NCBI GenBank assembly: GCA_003456125.1
Contig: DMPD01000213.1
Coordinates: forward strand, 1-5,814
Origin: Cyanobacteria bacterium UBA8156
GTDB taxonomy: Bacteria; Cyanobacteriota; Cyanobacteriia; Pseudanabaenales; Pseudanabaenaceae
Direction of reading: 5' to 3'
DNA: 5,814 bases
Positions 1 through 5,792 of the stretch are shown one piece after another (the stretch's first letter is position 1; each line of letters starts with the position of its first letter). The notes beneath the pieces are model-generated. The model ran no database searches, was not told the origin of the DNA, and saw only the letters and a list, made by a program, of their open reading frames with translations. A program made the position numbers and the translations under genes.

Positions 1-324
1 ACCTTGGCACTGCGGTTTTTGCCCCTGGTGTTGGAAGAAATCCAAAACCTTGTGCGGGCCGTGTTAACCCGGGGCATCGTCTGGCGGCGGTTGGGGTGGA
101 AGCGATCGCTCGGGATCTGGTTAGCGGTGGGGGAGCGTTTGGCCACCAACCTGTTTAACCGGGCCGAGCAGGCGGCCGCTGCCATGATGGTGCGGGGATG
201 TACCGTACCCAGTCGCCACCGGGTGCCGTGGGGATTGTTGCCGGCGCGGGCACGGGACGGTTGGGCTGGGGGCCTGCTTCTGCTATTTTGGGGACTGCGG
301 ATTGGCTTAGGGGGCACCCCATGA
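1..324 (+). CDS. cbiQ: CbiQ/EcfT-type transporter transmembrane protein, C-terminal part (5' end outside window)
   Basis: This is the last 107 residues of a membrane protein of the CbiQ/EcfT family, the transmembrane coupling subunit of energy-coupling-factor (ECF) type ABC importers for vitamins or metal ions. The frame is open from the first base, so the true start lies upstream and any ATG-like codon near the left edge is internal. Two short Arg-Gly motifs are visible, TRG (visible residues 23-25) and VRG (64-66). They match the pair of coupling-helix ARG motifs that contact the ATPase subunits in this family. The segment between them (GWKRSLGIWLAVGERLATN) is also typical. A last hydrophobic helix spans about residues 87-104. 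The TGA stop overlaps the start of the next gene (ATGA, 321-324), indicating a shared transcript and coupled translation. The substrate cannot be read from this fragment. Confidence 0.85.
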   Translation, partial: TLALRFLPLVLEEIQNLVRAVLTRGIVWRRLGWKRSLGIWLAVGERLATNLFNRAEQAAAAMMVRGCTVPSRHRVPWGLLPARARDGWAGGLLLLFWGLRIGLGGTP

Positions 325-1232
325 CGTTTTTTCAGCCCGAAGGTACGGCGGCCGGCGAGCGGTTGGTTCAGGCCACTTGTGAAAAGTTTCAACTTTCCCC
401 TCACAACCTGGGCATCACCGTTTTGATGTACAACACCCCCTCCGCCCTTGACCTAGGAGCGGCCAACCCCCAGGGATTTTGGCAACAAAAAATCCGGGGC
501 TGGAGTTGGCGCGGCCTGGAATTGACCTATCCCGCCAGCGTGATCAAGCTGTTCTATGCCGTCGCCGTTTTTGAGTGGCTCCACCGGGGCATGCTAACCC
601 CTTCCCCCGAACTGGAACGGGCCCTGCACGATATGTTGGCCCATTCCAGCAACGATGCCACCGGCTACGTTGTGGACATGCTGACCGGCACCACCAGCGG
701 CCCCGAATTGCCGCCGGGCCCCTTCGAGACCTGGCAGCACCAACGGCAACTGGTGAATCGGTATTTTCACAACTTGGGGATACCGGTGTATGCCCCGATC
801 AACGTCTGCCAGAAAACCTGGAACGAAGGACCCTACGGTCGAGAGCGGTTGTTTTACGGGGACAACATGGGCAACCGCAACCTCCTCACCACCGATGCCA
901 CTGCCCATTTGTTGCACAGCATCATCGGCGGCGTGGCTGTCAACCCCCAATCCAGCCACCACCTGCGATCGCTCCTGCAACGGAGCCTAGACCCGGCCGA
1001 CCTAGCCGCCGATCCCGAAAACCAAGTCAACGGCTTTTTGGGTCAAGCCCTGCCGGCCGGTGCCAAATTGTGGTCGAAGGCCGGCTGGACCAGCCAAGTC
1101 CGCCACGATGCCGCCTACATCGAGCGCCCCGATGCCAATGCCCTCCTGGTGGTAGTATTCACCGAAGGGCAATCCGCCAACACCGAACTGTTGCCCTTCC
1201 TCGCCGCCCAAATTCTCGCCCGCTGGAATTAA
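321..1232 (+). CDS. serine hydrolase, class A beta-lactamase-like fold
   Basis: The 303-residue protein carries the three active-site signatures of the penicillin-recognising serine hydrolases in the expected order. They are S73-V-I-K76 (SxxK; nucleophile Ser and general-base Lys), S109-S-N111 (SxN) and K253-A-G255 (the KTG-equivalent strand). The stretch NRNLLTTDATAHLL (about 185-198) resembles the Thr-x-x-Asp-Ala helix before the third motif in class A enzymes. I see no convincing ExxxN omega-loop glutamate, so true beta-lactamase activity is doubtful; an amidase, esterase or peptidoglycan-related role is equally possible. The start at 321 is chosen because it overlaps the upstream transporter stop as ATGA. 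The open frame extends up to 198, but only inside the transporter gene. From this start there is no signal peptide or membrane helix, which is odd for a fold that normally acts outside the cytoplasm. Motifs are seen directly; the function is inferred. Confidence 0.85.
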   Translation: MTFFQPEGTAAGERLVQATCEKFQLSPHNLGITVLMYNTPSALDLGAANPQGFWQQKIRGWSWRGLELTYPASVIKLFYAVAVFEWLHRGMLTPSPELERALHDMLAHSSNDATGYVVDMLTGTTSGPELPPGPFETWQHQRQLVNRYFHNLGIPVYAPINVCQKTWNEGPYGRERLFYGDNMGNRNLLTTDATAHLLHSIIGGVAVNPQSSHHLRSLLQRSLDPADLAADPENQVNGFLGQALPAGAKLWSKAGWTSQVRHDAAYIERPDANALLVVVFTEGQSANTELLPFLAAQILARWN

Positions 1233-1253
1233 ACCGCCAACCGCAATCCAGAC
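1233..1253. other. short convergent gap without a visible terminator
   Basis: Only 21 bp separate the stop codons of the serine hydrolase (+) and the ComFB protein (-). I see no hairpin with a T-run in or next to this gap on either strand, so transcripts probably read into the opposite gene or end by a Rho-dependent or other route. Confidence 0.5.
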
Positions 1254-2264
1254 TTAAAACTCACCGGTCTGCACCATGCGGTACCACTTGCTCTCCCCCT
1301 CACGGGTCTGCTGCAACACCTCGGCGATCGCCTCTGGCGCGTTGTACCACGTCAAATCGGCTCGGTTCAAAGACTTTTGCAAAGCGGCGATCGCCTCCGC
1401 CTGTTCTTCGGCAAACTGGGCGAAGGGGTCGGGCAAAAAATGGCGCAGGGGCAACTGACTCAACTGCAAAATCCCTTCCCGCACCTTGGTAATCACCTCT
1501 CGGGCCAACTCCACCCGCACCCGCAGCTTAAGTTCCTTGGCCCACCGGGCACTGGTGGCGTACATCGGCGGCAACTGATTCAGAGCGTAGGCCGCCACCT
1601 CTTCCAGCACAATGCGCTTGGCTGCGGGCAGGGGCAACCGAGCAATCTGCTTTTGGGCCACCTGCAACACTTGAAATTCCAGAATGTTCACAAAACCATA
1701 GGAAGCCCGCAGCATATAGACCGCAAAATCGCGATCTTCTTCTTCCTTTTTCGCCTTGGGCACCGGATGCTTCGCCCGTTTCAAATAAGCCTTAATGCCT
1801 TCCGCCATCCGCCGACCGCCGGTACCCACTTCCGCTTCTTCCTCGCGAGGGGCCAGCGGTCTCTGCTTGGCATCCACGATCGCCGCCGCCACCGCCCGGG
1901 GTACATCTCGCCAGTACAGGTTTTTTTGGTTGCACAGCTCTTGAATGCGAAACAATGACTGTTCCGGTGAAACCAAATCATGGGGGGGCAGCGGCTCCGG
2001 ATTCCGTAAGGGGGCATTGGTCGCATTGACAATGGCTTGCCGCACCACCGCCGAAATCTGGCGGCCGCACTCTTCCTGGGCCCGTTGTCGTTGCTTGTCC
2101 CATCCCCGTTGATTGGTCGCATAAAACAGGGGCAATTGATTGAGGGCGTAAGCCGCTACATCCGCCAGCCGGATTTGCTCTTGAATCCTAGGCTCGAGGC
2201 GGGCCATTTGCACCTTGGCTTCCGCCACAACCAGTTCTTCCATTACGTTGCGACAGATTGTCAT
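1254..2264 (-). CDS. tandem ComFB-domain protein (two copies), possible cyclic-dinucleotide receptor
   Basis: The 336-residue protein contains two ComFB (late competence development) domains. Copy 1 starts CRNVMEELV (about residue 4) and has the core DVAAYALNQLPLFYAT (35-50). Copy 2 starts NILEF (193) and has EVAAYALNQLPPMYAT (222-237). Each is followed by a matching helical tail with the pattern N-x5-W-x3-P-x-A (N112/W118/P122 and N300/W306/P310). A charged, Lys/Glu-rich linker (about 138-180) separates the units. Most ComFB proteins are small and have one domain, so this is an extended form. The start at 2264 is chosen because the family usually begins only a few residues before the NVMEE motif; the frame runs on to 2438 but that stretch lies opposite the divergent gene. 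The Shine-Dalgarno match is weak (AGGGA, about 13 nt upstream). ComFB-family proteins in cyanobacteria have been linked to natural competence and to binding c-di-GMP or related dinucleotides; ligand binding here is inference. The gene faces the hydrolase gene with only 21 bp between the stops. Confidence 0.85.
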   Translation of the reverse strand: MTICRNVMEELVVAEAKVQMARLEPRIQEQIRLADVAAYALNQLPLFYATNQRGWDKQRQRAQEECGRQISAVVRQAIVNATNAPLRNPEPLPPHDLVSPEQSLFRIQELCNQKNLYWRDVPRAVAAAIVDAKQRPLAPREEEAEVGTGGRRMAEGIKAYLKRAKHPVPKAKKEEEDRDFAVYMLRASYGFVNILEFQVLQVAQKQIARLPLPAAKRIVLEEVAAYALNQLPPMYATSARWAKELKLRVRVELAREVITKVREGILQLSQLPLRHFLPDPFAQFAEEQAEAIAALQKSLNRADLTWYNAPEAIAEVLQQTREGESKWYRMVQTGEF

Positions 2265-2319
2265 GGTCCGGCATTCGTCCCTATCCCTTATGGTAGTACG
2301 AGCATCGGTCAGAGGAGCC
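2265..2319. promoter_or_regulatory. divergent intergenic region between the ComFB gene and the small + strand gene
   Basis: This 55-bp gap lies between two divergent start codons, so at least one promoter should lie in it or extend into either gene. I cannot pick out a convincing -35/-10 pair on either strand. The only clear signal is the purine-rich AGAGGAG at 2311-2317 in front of the + strand ATG. Confidence 0.35.
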
Positions 2320-2778
2320 ATGGACTTGACAGCAAATCCTATCCCCCCCCTTCCCTTAGACATCCTCCAATCGCAGCAGCTCGCATCGCAATTACCGGGC
2401 AACCCCAAACTCTCGGTGTTTGAGCGCGCCTGGCGCACAGTGGCTCAATGGCCCGCCACCGACGCGGTCTACTACGTCCAAGGGTTTTTGACCGGCGCCC
2501 GCCCACAGCCCCAAGAACACGCGTGGGTAGAGCTGTCCGATCGCCGTCTTGATCCCAGCCTCCCCCCCGGCAACCCCCAAAAATTTGGCTACTTTACTTG
2601 CCGGCGGTTTACGGTCGCCCAGGTCAAAGCCGCGATCGCCGAAGCCCAAGAAGACTATCCCGAAGACGAAGCCCTGCCCATCTACGACCCCGCCCCCTAC
2701 GCCTACTACGGCGACCTATTTTTGGGTGGGGTCGCCTATCAACAAGCCTGGGACGCAGCGATCGCCCATCAGCGCTGA
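2320..2778 (+). CDS. small conserved-looking protein with transglutaminase-like His...Asp signature, function unknown
   Basis: A 152-residue soluble protein that I cannot assign to a named family with confidence. The central segment YVQGFLTG...EHAWVELSDRRLDPS (about 52-80) resembles the second half of a transglutaminase/papain-like core: a His in an H-A-W-V-E context (H67), then an Asp about 11 residues later in a D-P-S/T context (D78). The catalytic Cys that should precede these is absent. The only cysteine is C94, after the His and Asp, so the protein may be an inactive relative, a permuted form or an unrelated fold. The C-terminal third is rich in Tyr, Pro and acidic residues. The start at 2320 follows a strong AGAGGAG (2311-2317), although the spacing to ATG is short. 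The frame extends to 2215 without another good ribosome-binding site. It is divergent from the ComFB gene (55 bp apart) and overlaps the coiled-coil gene tail to tail by 10 bp. Confidence 0.7.
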   Translation: MDLTANPIPPLPLDILQSQQLASQLPGNPKLSVFERAWRTVAQWPATDAVYYVQGFLTGARPQPQEHAWVELSDRRLDPSLPPGNPQKFGYFTCRRFTVAQVKAAIAEAQEDYPEDEALPIYDPAPYAYYGDLFLGGVAYQQAWDAAIAHQR

Positions 2779-3386
2779 CCGGAATTACTCGGTCGCCAAT
2801 TTGCCAACGGACTCATCAACAAATAACCAGCCCCAAACGACAACACCACAATCAACAGCACCGTCAGCCCGACCCATAGCCGCGACACCGGCCCATCGGT
2901 CTCCAACTCCGTCGTCAAGTCCTCAGCCGGCACCGGTGCCCCCACCTCCGTGTGCAAACGCTCCGGCTCCACCGTCGGTGGCTCCTCCACCGCAATGCGC
3001 AACCGCACCGTGCCGTCATCGGGCGATCGCAAATCCAAACGGGTCACCGTTTCAAACGGAATCACATTGTCCAAGTCCAGCATGGCTGGCTCGGTCACCA
3101 GTTCCCCCAGCTGCACAATCGTCTCCAGCCGACGATCCGACTGATCCAACAGAATGTGCATCTCCCGTTGCCCCCGGGCGATCGCCTCCCGCAGAGATTG
3201 ATTGTTGGCGGCAATCGCTTCGACCTCCGCCAACAGCCGTTGATTTTGGTTCAGCAACGCCGTCCGCTCTGCTTCGAGGGTTGCCAACTTCGCCTTCGTG
3301 GCATGGAGTTCCCGAGCTAGCTGCCGGTAGATTGGAATCGGTACTGCCGGTTGATAGGCCGGACGCGCTTTGGGTGCAGACTGCAT
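2769..3386 (-). CDS. coiled-coil protein with a single C-terminal transmembrane segment, function unknown
   Basis: This 205-residue protein has a short Pro-rich start and then PIYRQLARELHATKAKLATL, which opens a long amphipathic helix (about 20-95) with heptad-like Leu spacing and many Gln, Glu and Arg, typical of a coiled coil. A mixed, acidic, Pro-rich stretch follows (about 100-165). One hydrophobic span, WVGLTVLLIVVLSFGAGYLL (171-190), leaves only about 15 residues at the C-terminus, so a tail-anchored topology with the coiled coil in the cytoplasm is likely. No HAMP, chemoreceptor signalling or kinase domain is visible. The start at 3386 is preceded by GGAAGA at 4-5 nt spacing. The gene lies 55 bp downstream of the CheW-like gene, same strand, at the place where a chemoreceptor gene is often found in pix/pil clusters. 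The coiled-coil pilus-associated protein HmpF is much larger, so homology is not claimed. Its stop overlaps the convergent gene by 10 bp. Confidence 0.75.
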   Translation of the reverse strand: MQSAPKARPAYQPAVPIPIYRQLARELHATKAKLATLEAERTALLNQNQRLLAEVEAIAANNQSLREAIARGQREMHILLDQSDRRLETIVQLGELVTEPAMLDLDNVIPFETVTRLDLRSPDDGTVRLRIAVEEPPTVEPERLHTEVGAPVPAEDLTTELETDGPVSRLWVGLTVLLIVVLSFGAGYLLMSPLANWRPSNSGQR

Positions 3387-3410
3387 AGCTTCTTCCGAAA
3401 TTTGCCCAGC

Positions 3411-3438
3411 ACTCTAGCATTGATTGGAGAATTGCCAA
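3411..3438 (-). promoter_or_regulatory. candidate promoter for the coiled-coil membrane protein gene
   Basis: Reading the minus strand, TTGGCA (3433-3438) and TAGAGT (3411-3416) are separated by 16 bp, and the second box is preceded by TG plus one base (extended -10 form). A start about 7 nt further on would give a leader of roughly 18 nt that holds the GGAAGA ribosome-binding site. The match is fair, not strong. It would let this gene be transcribed apart from the upstream PatA-CheY-CheW genes. Confidence 0.35.
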
Positions 3439-3441
3439 GGC

Positions 3442-3921
3442 CTAAGCCGACCAACGTTGGGGCTGCCAGAGGCTCGGCACCAGTTGCGCCAACACCGACT
3501 CCGCCGGTACATAGGTCGCCGTCGAAAACTGCGACCACTCCTCGCGGGCCACACTGCCCACCAAGCGATCCACCACCACCCCCATCCCCGCCAAACCGGC
3601 CGGTGCCAATTCTGTCAAACGCACCACCGTCAGCTTTTCTGGCAAAATCGCCTCCGAGTCACCCAACGCCCGCCGCAGCGACACCAACGGTATGCCTCCC
3701 CCTTGATGGTTGATGACCCCCAGCACGGGTGCACCGTAAAACGGCAGGGGCAAAATGTAGGAACGCTCCACCAGCAGAATTTCCGCCACCAAGGTATCGG
3801 CAAACGCCAAAGTTTGCTCCCCCAGGGTAACCAACACCAACCGCCGGACTGCCAGCGGCATCAACTCACTCAAGTTTTGGAGTACCAAGCCGGTAGTCAA
3901 GGAAAGCTCTGGGGATGGCAT
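3442..3921 (-). CDS. CheW-like adaptor protein (PixI/PilI type)
   Basis: This 159-residue protein has the CheW fold pattern. A first beta-rich half (about 27-60) reads RRLVLVTLGEQTLAFADT. The conserved core YGAPVLGVINHQGGGIPLVS (62-81) corresponds to the G-V-I-N-x-R-G-x-x-I-P motif of CheW, and the C-terminal GVVVDRLVGSV (114-124) matches the second subdomain. CheW proteins link chemoreceptors to the CheA histidine kinase in membrane arrays. Its start lies 4 bp beyond the stop of the CheY-like gene and has no good ribosome-binding site of its own, so translation is probably coupled to that gene. In cyanobacteria the same order (PatA-like, CheY, CheW) occurs in pixGHI, pilGHI-like and hmp clusters controlling type IV pilus motility. 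The sequence alone does not tell which pathway this belongs to. The Arg of the usual N-x-R-G is replaced (N-H-Q-G). Confidence 0.85.
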   Translation of the reverse strand: MPSPELSLTTGLVLQNLSELMPLAVRRLVLVTLGEQTLAFADTLVAEILLVERSYILPLPFYGAPVLGVINHQGGGIPLVSLRRALGDSEAILPEKLTVVRLTELAPAGLAGMGVVVDRLVGSVAREEWSQFSTATYVPAESVLAQLVPSLWQPQRWSA

Positions 3922-3925
3922 AGGC

Positions 3926-4282
3926 TTAGGAAATCTTCTGCAACGCTTCTTCCAATGCTTCCCGCGTCACCGGCTTTGGCAAATAGTCATCCGCCCCCCG
4001 CTTCATCCCGTATTCAATCTCCAGCTTCGTTTTCTTGGTCGAACTCAAGATGACGTATTGCTTGGCCGTTTCGGGAGTCGTCCGCAACTGCCGCAAAAAC
4101 TTGTAGCCATCTTGCTCCGGCATCACAATATCTAAGAAAACCGCCGCATACTTACCCGTTGCAATTTTTTCAAGTGCTCCATCGGTCGATTCCGACTCCT
4201 CCACCGTGTGGCCCAATTCATTCAGAAAGCTGCTCAACAAGTGACGTTCCGTGGCGCCATCGTCAATAATCAAGAAATTCAT
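3926..4282 (-). CDS. CheY-like single-domain response regulator (PixH type)
   Basis: A stand-alone 118-residue receiver domain. The acidic pair D7-D8 (LIIDDG), the phospho-acceptor D51 in FLDIVMPEQDG, the switch residue S80 or S81 (VILSS), Y100 and the conserved K103 (LPKP) are all present, so phosphorylation by a CheA-type kinase is expected. No output domain is attached, as in CheY. The start at 4282 is chosen for two reasons: the frame then begins directly at the first receiver strand (MNFLII), and a strong GGAAGGAG lies 8 nt upstream (4291-4298). The frame runs up to 4360 but the extra residues do not resemble the family. It is separated from the PatA-like gene by 161 bp and nearly abuts the CheW-like gene (4 bp), so the last two form a tight pair. 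In related clusters the PatA-like and CheY-like regulators have different effects on pilus-driven movement. Confidence 0.9.
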   Translation of the reverse strand: MNFLIIDDGATERHLLSSFLNELGHTVEESESTDGALEKIATGKYAAVFLDIVMPEQDGYKFLRQLRTTPETAKQYVILSSTKKTKLEIEYGMKRGADDYLPKPVTREALEEALQKIS

Positions 4283-4443
4283 TTCACCAACTCCTTCCAA
4301 GATACCCGCGAAAAATTTCCAAGTTTCCAGACTGAAGACAGTCTTCGATGGTCGCCGCAAATTGTAACAGCGATCCCAGCAATTCCCTCGTTTTCCCTAC
4401 CTCAATGCCAAGCGCATCGTCACCATGCCAACCAGAGAGAAAC
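4283..4443 (-). promoter_or_regulatory. leader region between the PatA-like and CheY-like genes: candidate promoter, paired direct repeats and hairpin
   Basis: This 161-bp gap holds several signals, read on the minus strand. TGTTACAAT (4361-4369) fits an extended -10 element (TGn-TACAAT), with no clear -35. Upstream of it, two copies of TTGGCAT (4405-4411 and 4425-4431) repeat with a 20-bp period, about two helical turns, in the place where an activator might bind. Downstream, AGACTG-TCTT-CAGTCT (4329-4344) can form a 6-bp stem with a 4-nt loop in the leader. The strong ribosome-binding site follows at 4291-4298. Together these suggest that the CheY-CheW pair can be transcribed separately from the PatA-like gene. 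Confidence 0.35.
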
Positions 4444-5661
4444 CTAGACCAAAACATCCGAGGGGAGAGGTGCCAACTCCCGCAAAATCGTGCGTAGCTG
4501 GTCACGGAAACTATCGGTATCTTCTGATGTCCGGGGCTTGGCAATAAACCGACAGCCCGTCCACTTGGCTCGAAAATTATTGGTCATGCTGTTTTCTGCT
4601 GTCACCAAGACAATGGGAATGCCCTCCAAGGCTTTTTGCTTGCGGATGTGCCGGATTAATTCAAACCCACTCAAACCGGGCATGTTGATATCCAAGAAGA
4701 TAACCGATGGCAGGTACGACAGCAGCATTTGTGTCGCTTGGGTTGCATCATCGGTGTAATTGACCTGATACCCCCAACCGTTCAACAAATCTCGAAACTG
4801 GCGCAACAAAACCGGCGAATCATCCACCACAAACACCTTGGGGGAGCTGGCATCCGGAGGCCGACTGGCTCCTTCCTTCGTCTCATCCCCCAACGAACTG
4901 TCTTCCGAACGTTCTGCCAGGGGCACAATCGAAACAATCTTCTTCTGGGCCAGCTTGTCCAACAGCAAAGCCGTTCGATAAACTGCCTGCTTAAAGTTGT
5001 CGGCAATTTCGCTAATCCGGTGTTGTCCCGTCGTGACCTTGGCAAACAGTGGAAAATTGTCATTCCCGACCCGCGCCAACATGTTCGCCGCATCCAGCAG
5101 CTGTACCCGCTGGTAGGGATGGCGCACACATTGAAACTGCTCCCATTGTTTCGCCTCGCGGCTGGCATTCCCTTCCAGCAAAGCCAGTTGCCAGACCGGC
5201 AGCACCGTACTAAAGTCCGGAATGGGCGACCACACAAACGAGAACCGGTCTTCTAAATGCATCGCCAACAGATTCTCGGCCAAAACCTCCTTCAGCACCT
5301 GCTTGGTCGGCTCCGGGTAGCGCCCAAATACCTGGCTCACAAAGGCATAGCTCTGCGGCCCGCCTCCCTGCTTCTGCTCCCATTCCGGCAACCGTGCAAA
5401 TTTGATCCCCTGGATGGCAAACTTGCGCGTCAGCGTGGCAATGGCTTCCTCTTCCTCCTCCACCAGCACAATGCCCCCCGCATGGAGCAGCAGTTTCCAA
5501 CTGTGGTGGGGGGTTGCCACCTTGAGCAGCCCTGTGGAACGCACCATGACACGCATGGCCGCCAACAGCACATTGAGCTTGGCATCCTTGACGACCTGCC
5601 CAGCCGCTATGTCTCCGCCTGAATAGCCGTTTGGCTCTATTAAAGAGGATGCAGAAGTCAT
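4444..5661 (-). CDS. PatA/PixG-like response regulator (PATAN domain plus C-terminal receiver)
   Basis: This 405-residue protein has the PatA-family architecture. The N-terminal PATAN/DUF4388-like region (about 30-130) contains the gene-family hallmark of small beta strands, such as WKLLLHAGGIVLVEEEEEAI (55-74). A mostly helical middle follows (about 130-250), then a charged linker, then a receiver domain (about 274-397). Receiver residues are visible: D280-D281 (FVVDDS), phospho-acceptor D324 (IFLDINMPG), T354 (VLVTAEN) and K375 (IAKP). It has no DNA-binding or enzymatic output domain, so it presumably acts through protein contacts. Cyanobacterial relatives are PatA (heterocyst pattern) and PixG/TaxP1 (phototaxis). 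The start at 5661 is the first possible one: an in-frame TAA lies about 11 codons upstream, and GAGGT sits 4 nt before the ATG. It is the first gene of the cassette with CheY and CheW. Confidence 0.9.
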   Translation of the reverse strand: MTSASSLIEPNGYSGGDIAAGQVVKDAKLNVLLAAMRVMVRSTGLLKVATPHHSWKLLLHAGGIVLVEEEEEAIATLTRKFAIQGIKFARLPEWEQKQGGGPQSYAFVSQVFGRYPEPTKQVLKEVLAENLLAMHLEDRFSFVWSPIPDFSTVLPVWQLALLEGNASREAKQWEQFQCVRHPYQRVQLLDAANMLARVGNDNFPLFAKVTTGQHRISEIADNFKQAVYRTALLLDKLAQKKIVSIVPLAERSEDSSLGDETKEGASRPPDASSPKVFVVDDSPVLLRQFRDLLNGWGYQVNYTDDATQATQMLLSYLPSVIFLDINMPGLSGFELIRHIRKQKALEGIPIVLVTAENSMTNNFRAKWTGCRFIAKPRTSEDTDSFRDQLRTILRELAPLPSDVLV

Positions 5662-5714
5662 TCGTACCTCGTTCCCTCGGGTCGCACGTTGCTCTTAACG
5701 CTCTTCGCTTCGCT

Positions 5715-5759
5715 GTTAACTTTGGTGCCGTTAACTTTGTTGCTGCTAACTTTACAGCC
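5715..5759. repeat. three tandem 15-bp repeats (GTTAACTTTG-type)
   Basis: Three head-to-tail units are visible on the + strand: GTTAACTTTGGTGCC (5715-5729), GTTAACTTTGTTGCT (5730-5744) and the more diverged GCTAACTTTACAGCC (5745-5759). The first two contain the palindrome GTTAAC. Degenerate TTAAC or CTAAC cores also occur on both sides (5695-5699 and 5772-5776) but out of the 15-bp register. The array sits 54-98 bp upstream of the PatA-like start codon. Confidence 0.75.
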
Positions 5760-5792
5760 GCTTTGTGGCCACTAACCTTGCCTTGATTCCGA

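Larger units (their letters stand above)
102..3185. repeat. HIP1 octamers (GCGATCGC), eight copies
   Basis: The cyanobacterial highly iterated palindrome GCGATCGC is present at 102-109, 965-972, 1324-1331, 1387-1394, 2632-2639, 2758-2765, 3023-3030 and 3178-3185. Chance would give roughly one per 65 kb in an unbiased sequence. All copies lie within coding regions. None was found from 3186 to the end of the window. Confidence 0.85.

Noticed and set aside
575..1492. Long + strand open frame of 305 codons
   Set aside because: It is Arg/Pro/His-rich, overlaps the serine hydrolase in another frame and runs antisense into the ComFB gene; both of those have recognisable family motifs. It is a shadow frame of GC-rich coding DNA.
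2549..3388. Long + strand open frame of 279 codons
   Set aside because: Its translation is a low-complexity Pro/Ser/Ala-rich string opposite the coiled-coil gene, without domain features. The minus-strand gene has a ribosome-binding site and a sensible membrane segment.
3424..4053. + strand open frame of 209 codons
   Set aside because: It lies antisense to the CheW-like and CheY-like genes, which are clear family members; its composition (Gln/His/Arg-rich) is typical of a shadow frame.
5658..5768. 36-codon minus-strand frame ending with an ATGA overlap at the PatA-like start
   Set aside because: It begins after an in-frame TAG, has no ATG and only a late GTG, and its length comes from the 15-bp repeats, whose period is a multiple of three. 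It is more likely non-coding upstream sequence.
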